From DASXRC01 sp036506495 (GTDB lineage: Bacteria; Actinomycetota; Actinomycetes; Mycobacteriales; Micromonosporaceae): 29,332 bases of DNA. The stretch is taken from the NCBI GenBank assembly GCA_036506495.1, contig DASXRQ010000132.1, positions 1 through 29,332 on the forward strand, written 5' to 3'. The notes below the pieces were generated by a model that did not search any database, was not told where the DNA came from, and was given only the letters and a program-made list of their open reading frames with translations. A program made the position numbers and the translations under genes. Positions 24,242-29,332 of the stretch are shown piece after piece (positions within the stretch are counted from its first letter, which is position 1; each line of letters starts with the position of its first letter).

Positions 24242-25501
24242 TTAACCACTCGTGAGAGCGTTGATCAGAGGGGTGGCCTTCGCCGCGGCCTCGGCGACCT
24301 CGGCGGTCGGCTCGCTGCCCCAGGTGATGCCCCCGCCGGCCCACACGTGGAGGCGGGCCGCGTCGACCGCGACGGTGCGGATGGTCAGCCCGAGGTCGAG
24401 CCGGCCCGCCCCGAACCAGCCGAGCGCGCCCATGCTGGCACCGCGGCCGACGGGTTCCCGGGCCGCGATCTGGGCAAGGGCGGCGAGCTTGGGCGCCCCG
24501 GTGACCGAGCCGCCCGGGCACACCGCCCGCAGCACGTCGGCGAGCCCGGCGCCGTCGGCGAGTGCGGCGGAGACCACCGACTCGGCCTGCCACAGGTCAC
24601 ACCAGCGGCGGATCGCGTACAGCCGGTCCACCCGCACCGAACCGGTGCGCGCCACCCGCGCGAGGTCGTTGCGCTCCAGGTCGACGATCATGATGTGCTC
24701 AGCGCGTTCCTTGTCCGACGCGAGCAGTTCCCGGCGACCCGCCGCGGTGGCCGGGCGGGTCCCCTTGATCGGCCGGGTGAGGAGCCGCCCGCCGGCGGTC
24801 AGCTGGACGAGCGTCTCGGGCGAGGCGCACGCGACGGCCCAGCCGTCGCCGGTGAGCACGCCGGCGTACCGGGCCCCCGGCAGGCGGGTCACCCGCCGCA
24901 GCGCGGGCAGCGGGTCGCCGGCGTACGCGGCGGCCGCGTGCCCGACGAGGTTGACCTGGTACACGTCCCCCCGGGCGATCGCGTCGCGGACCGCCGCGAC
25001 CGCCCCGCCGTGCTGTGCGGGCGTCCAGGACGCCCGCCACGGCCCGATCCGCCACGGCGGCGACGCCCTGGACTCCGGGCCGGGCGGCGCCGCCGCAGGG
25101 CGCGCTGAGCCGGGCGGCCCGCCGCCGTGCTCGTAGACCACCGCCACCAGATCCGGCACCGCGACGACGGGACTGGACGCGCCGGGCGGTGCGCCCACCA
25201 GTACGGCAGCGGCCCCTGCCGACACGAAGAGTGACGCTCCGCACACGGTCGACGCGCGGTGGTCGACCGGCACCGGCCGGGTCAGGTCTGCGACCGGCAG
25301 CCCCTCGCCCGCGAGGAATGCCGCCAGCAGCTCGGCCGGATCCCCACCGTCCAACAGCCGCCACTGAAGCCTCGAGCGTTCCCGAATCGGGCCGGCACAT
25401 CCGCCGGTGAACGCGGGCGGGAATACGGTCGGTATTGGGAGCGTTTCCACACCGACCGGTTGGACCTGCCTCGTACGAAGGGTGGATTCTCCCGGGTTCA
25501 C
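24242..25501 (-). CDS. pabB: Aminodeoxychorismate synthase component I
   Basis: This chorismate-binding enzyme of up to 419 residues should convert chorismate to 4-amino-4-deoxychorismate for folate synthesis, using ammonia from a glutaminase subunit encoded elsewhere. Motifs are DVYQVNL (179-185), RPIKGTRPA (243-251), IMIVDLERNDLARV (270-283), GSVTGAPK (331-338) and GGGITWGSEP (389-398). The lysine in PIKGT is the active-site lysine that distinguishes PabB from anthranilate synthase TrpE, which has PIAGT. The N-terminal 45 residues are not family-like and contain no ATG. GTG 25501 has a weak site (gcaggt), and GTG 25450 is an alternative start. No pabA or pabC is adjacent, so the gene is an orphan. 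It could serve a secondary p-aminobenzoate pathway, but nothing nearby supports that. Confidence 0.86.
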   Translation of the reverse strand: MNPGESTLRTRQVQPVGVETLPIPTVFPPAFTGGCAGPIRERSRLQWRLLDGGDPAELLAAFLAGEGLPVADLTRPVPVDHRASTVCGASLFVSAGAAAVLVGAPPGASSPVVAVPDLVAVVYEHGGGPPGSARPAAAPPGPESRASPPWRIGPWRASWTPAQHGGAVAAVRDAIARGDVYQVNLVGHAAAAYAGDPLPALRRVTRLPGARYAGVLTGDGWAVACASPETLVQLTAGGRLLTRPIKGTRPATAAGRRELLASDKERAEHIMIVDLERNDLARVARTGSVRVDRLYAIRRWCDLWQAESVVSAALADGAGLADVLRAVCPGGSVTGAPKLAALAQIAAREPVGRGASMGALGWFGAGRLDLGLTIRTVAVDAARLHVWAGGGITWGSEPTAEVAEAAAKATPLINALTSG

Positions 25502-25624
25502 CGGGTTACCTGCTCGAAAGAGCGCCCTTCGAGGGGGTAGCGTGCGTCACTGGTCATGTGAACCATGGCACAGCACCCCCCAATAGGCACCAAAACCCCC
25601 CAGACATCCCCGGAGAGCCTCAAA

Positions 25625-25825
25625 ATGTGTCAGCACCAGCCCACCTGCCCCTCCGCGGAGGCGGTCGATCGTGAGGCCGCTCGCATGATCGCCTCGTTCC
25701 CGGAGCAGGGTTGGAGCCTGCTCTGCAACGGCGTGATCGTTTTTGAAGACACCGGCGAGCTGCTGCCCGACGGCAGCACCATCGCCCCCCACCGCGGCCC
25801 GGCCCCCCACGCCCTCGCCGCCTGA
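25625..25825 (+). CDS. DUF5999 small protein
   Basis: This 66-residue protein begins MCQHQPTCPSAEAVDREAARMIASFPEQGWSLLCNGVIVFEDTGELLPDG, the pattern of the actinobacterial DUF5999 family. Three cysteines are present (positions 2, 8 and 34 of the protein), with His4 near the first pair, so metal binding is possible but not shown. ATG 25625 follows ggag at 25612-25615. The longer open frame from 25565 has a Pro/Thr-rich leader without family match, so I exclude it. The function of the family is unknown. The gene is divergent from pabB and convergent with gcvP. Confidence 0.82.
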   Translation: MCQHQPTCPSAEAVDREAARMIASFPEQGWSLLCNGVIVFEDTGELLPDGSTIAPHRGPAPHALAA

Positions 25826-25883
25826 ACGCACCGCGGGCAACCGCACCACCAGTAACACTACGTAGTCATTCCGCCCACCGGGC

Positions 25884-28766
<2,883 letters not shown>

Positions 28767-28800
28767 GGGCGCTCCTGCGGACGGGGATAGGCGTTCTCAG

Positions 28801-28932
28801 CCCTCCCCCTCTGTCGCGGCGCGCTCCAGAGGTGCCTGCCCGACGCGGTCCCTTGTGCCTGAGAGGTTCCGGGGAGGAGTTGCCCCTTCGGCGCCGCAGC
28901 GGCCAATTCGGCCCGGCGGTCTCTCCCGCGTG
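28801..28932 (-). promoter_or_regulatory. Glycine riboswitch upstream of gcvP
   Basis: Read on the minus strand, the leader contains the conserved glycine aptamer blocks in order: GGGAGAGACC (from about 28928), GCGCCGAAGGGGCAA, CTCTCAGGCA and AAGGGACCGCG. A 3' conserved part, CTCTGGAG...CAGAGGGGGAGG, ends at about 28801. There is one full aptamer rather than the tandem form. It ends about 35 bases before the gcvP start, so the expression platform must act at the ribosome site or close to it. A weak -10-like TAGCGT lies at 28958-28953, at the right place to start the leader. Confidence 0.92.
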
Positions 28933-29022
28933 GGTGGTACCGGCAACTGCCAACGCTACCAGCGTCGACGTGTCCGTCGGAGGTTGGCGCGCGCGGCTAT
29001 CCGACAGATCACGGTGCCCGGG

Positions 29023-29332
29023 TCAGCGCACGCTACCCAGCGTGAGGCCGCCCCGCCAGTAGCGCTGCAGTACGAGAAAGGTGACCACGATCGGCACGGT
29101 GGCGAGCAGCGCGCCGGTGAGCACGACGCTGAACAGCACGTGCGCGCCGCCCCCTGCGGCGGCCAGCCCGTTCCAGCTGGCCAGCCCGACCGTCACCGGG
29201 TAGTGGTCGGGATCGCTCAGCATCACCAACGGCAGGAAGTAGTTGTTCCAGGTCGCGACGAACTGGAACAGCAGGACGGTGACGAAGCCCGGCGCGAGGA
29301 TCCGGAACGCCACCCGCCAGAAGATCTGCAGC
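29023..29332 (-). CDS. Carbohydrate ABC transporter permease, C-terminal part
   Basis: Only the last 102 codons are in the window; the frame stays open to the right edge. The sequence FWRVAFRILAPGFVTVLLFQFVATWNNYFLPLVML, then YPVTVGLASW, and later ATVPIVVTFLVLQRYWRGGLTLGSVR matches the end of MalG/LacG-type (CUT1) sugar permeases, including the part following the EAA loop. It would form the membrane channel with a second permease, a solute-binding protein and an ATPase, presumably encoded to the right. The sugar is unknown. The gcvP leader lies immediately downstream, so no other gene follows in this direction. Confidence 0.88.
   Translation of the reverse strand, partial: LQIFWRVAFRILAPGFVTVLLFQFVATWNNYFLPLVMLSDPDHYPVTVGLASWNGLAAAGGGAHVLFSVVLTGALLATVPIVVTFLVLQRYWRGGLTLGSVR

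Noticed and set aside
25513..25533. ctcgaa/ttcgag inverted repeat between pabB and DUF5999
   Set aside because: Six-base arms with a nine-base loop are expected by chance, and no promoter elements line up with it.

Overview
The window is GC-rich DNA from an actinomycete-like bacterium. Evidence for this is the very high third-position GC, the leaderless and GTG starts, the DUF5999 protein, an ECF41-type sigma factor, and the singlet glycine riboswitch in front of gcvP. The set of families would fit the Micromonosporaceae, but I cannot prove the family from sequence alone.

Layout. Positions 1-4,550 are a decayed accessory segment: an IS110-family transposase broken by a frameshift, a FUSC-like membrane protein of lower GC, and a tyrosine-recombinase-like integrase broken by four small indels. 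Positions 4,628-8,042 hold a large secreted GH15 glucodextranase/glucoamylase with a good promoter placed for a leaderless mRNA. After an intergenic region with a long hairpin come a lipoprotein (8,621-9,349) and, convergent to it across a perfect 12-bp hairpin terminator, a single-chain ABC exporter with two TMD-NBD halves and one degenerate ATP site (9,379-12,915).

Positions 13,029-14,807 hold a frameshifted NAD(P)-binding epimerase-like gene divergent from an ECF41 sigma factor, with a near-consensus ECF41 promoter between them. Next are a small CBU_0592-like membrane protein translationally coupled to a cyclase-family hydrolase, a divergent LysR regulator, a possible 31-residue membrane peptide, and a methyltransferase remnant that has lost its middle.

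Positions 17,668-22,200 are a tight three-gene operon: two IucA/IucC (NIS) siderophore synthetases and a type III PLP amino-acid decarboxylase. This is the strongest candidate for an undescribed system, a carboxylate-type siderophore pathway with the core logic of vibrioferrin, achromobactin or staphyloferrin B. No iron box, exporter or receptor is visible beside it.

The right end is mostly conserved: a membrane-anchored solute-binding/vWA fusion, pabB, a DUF5999 protein, gcvP with its glycine riboswitch, and the C-terminal part of a sugar ABC permease running off the edge.
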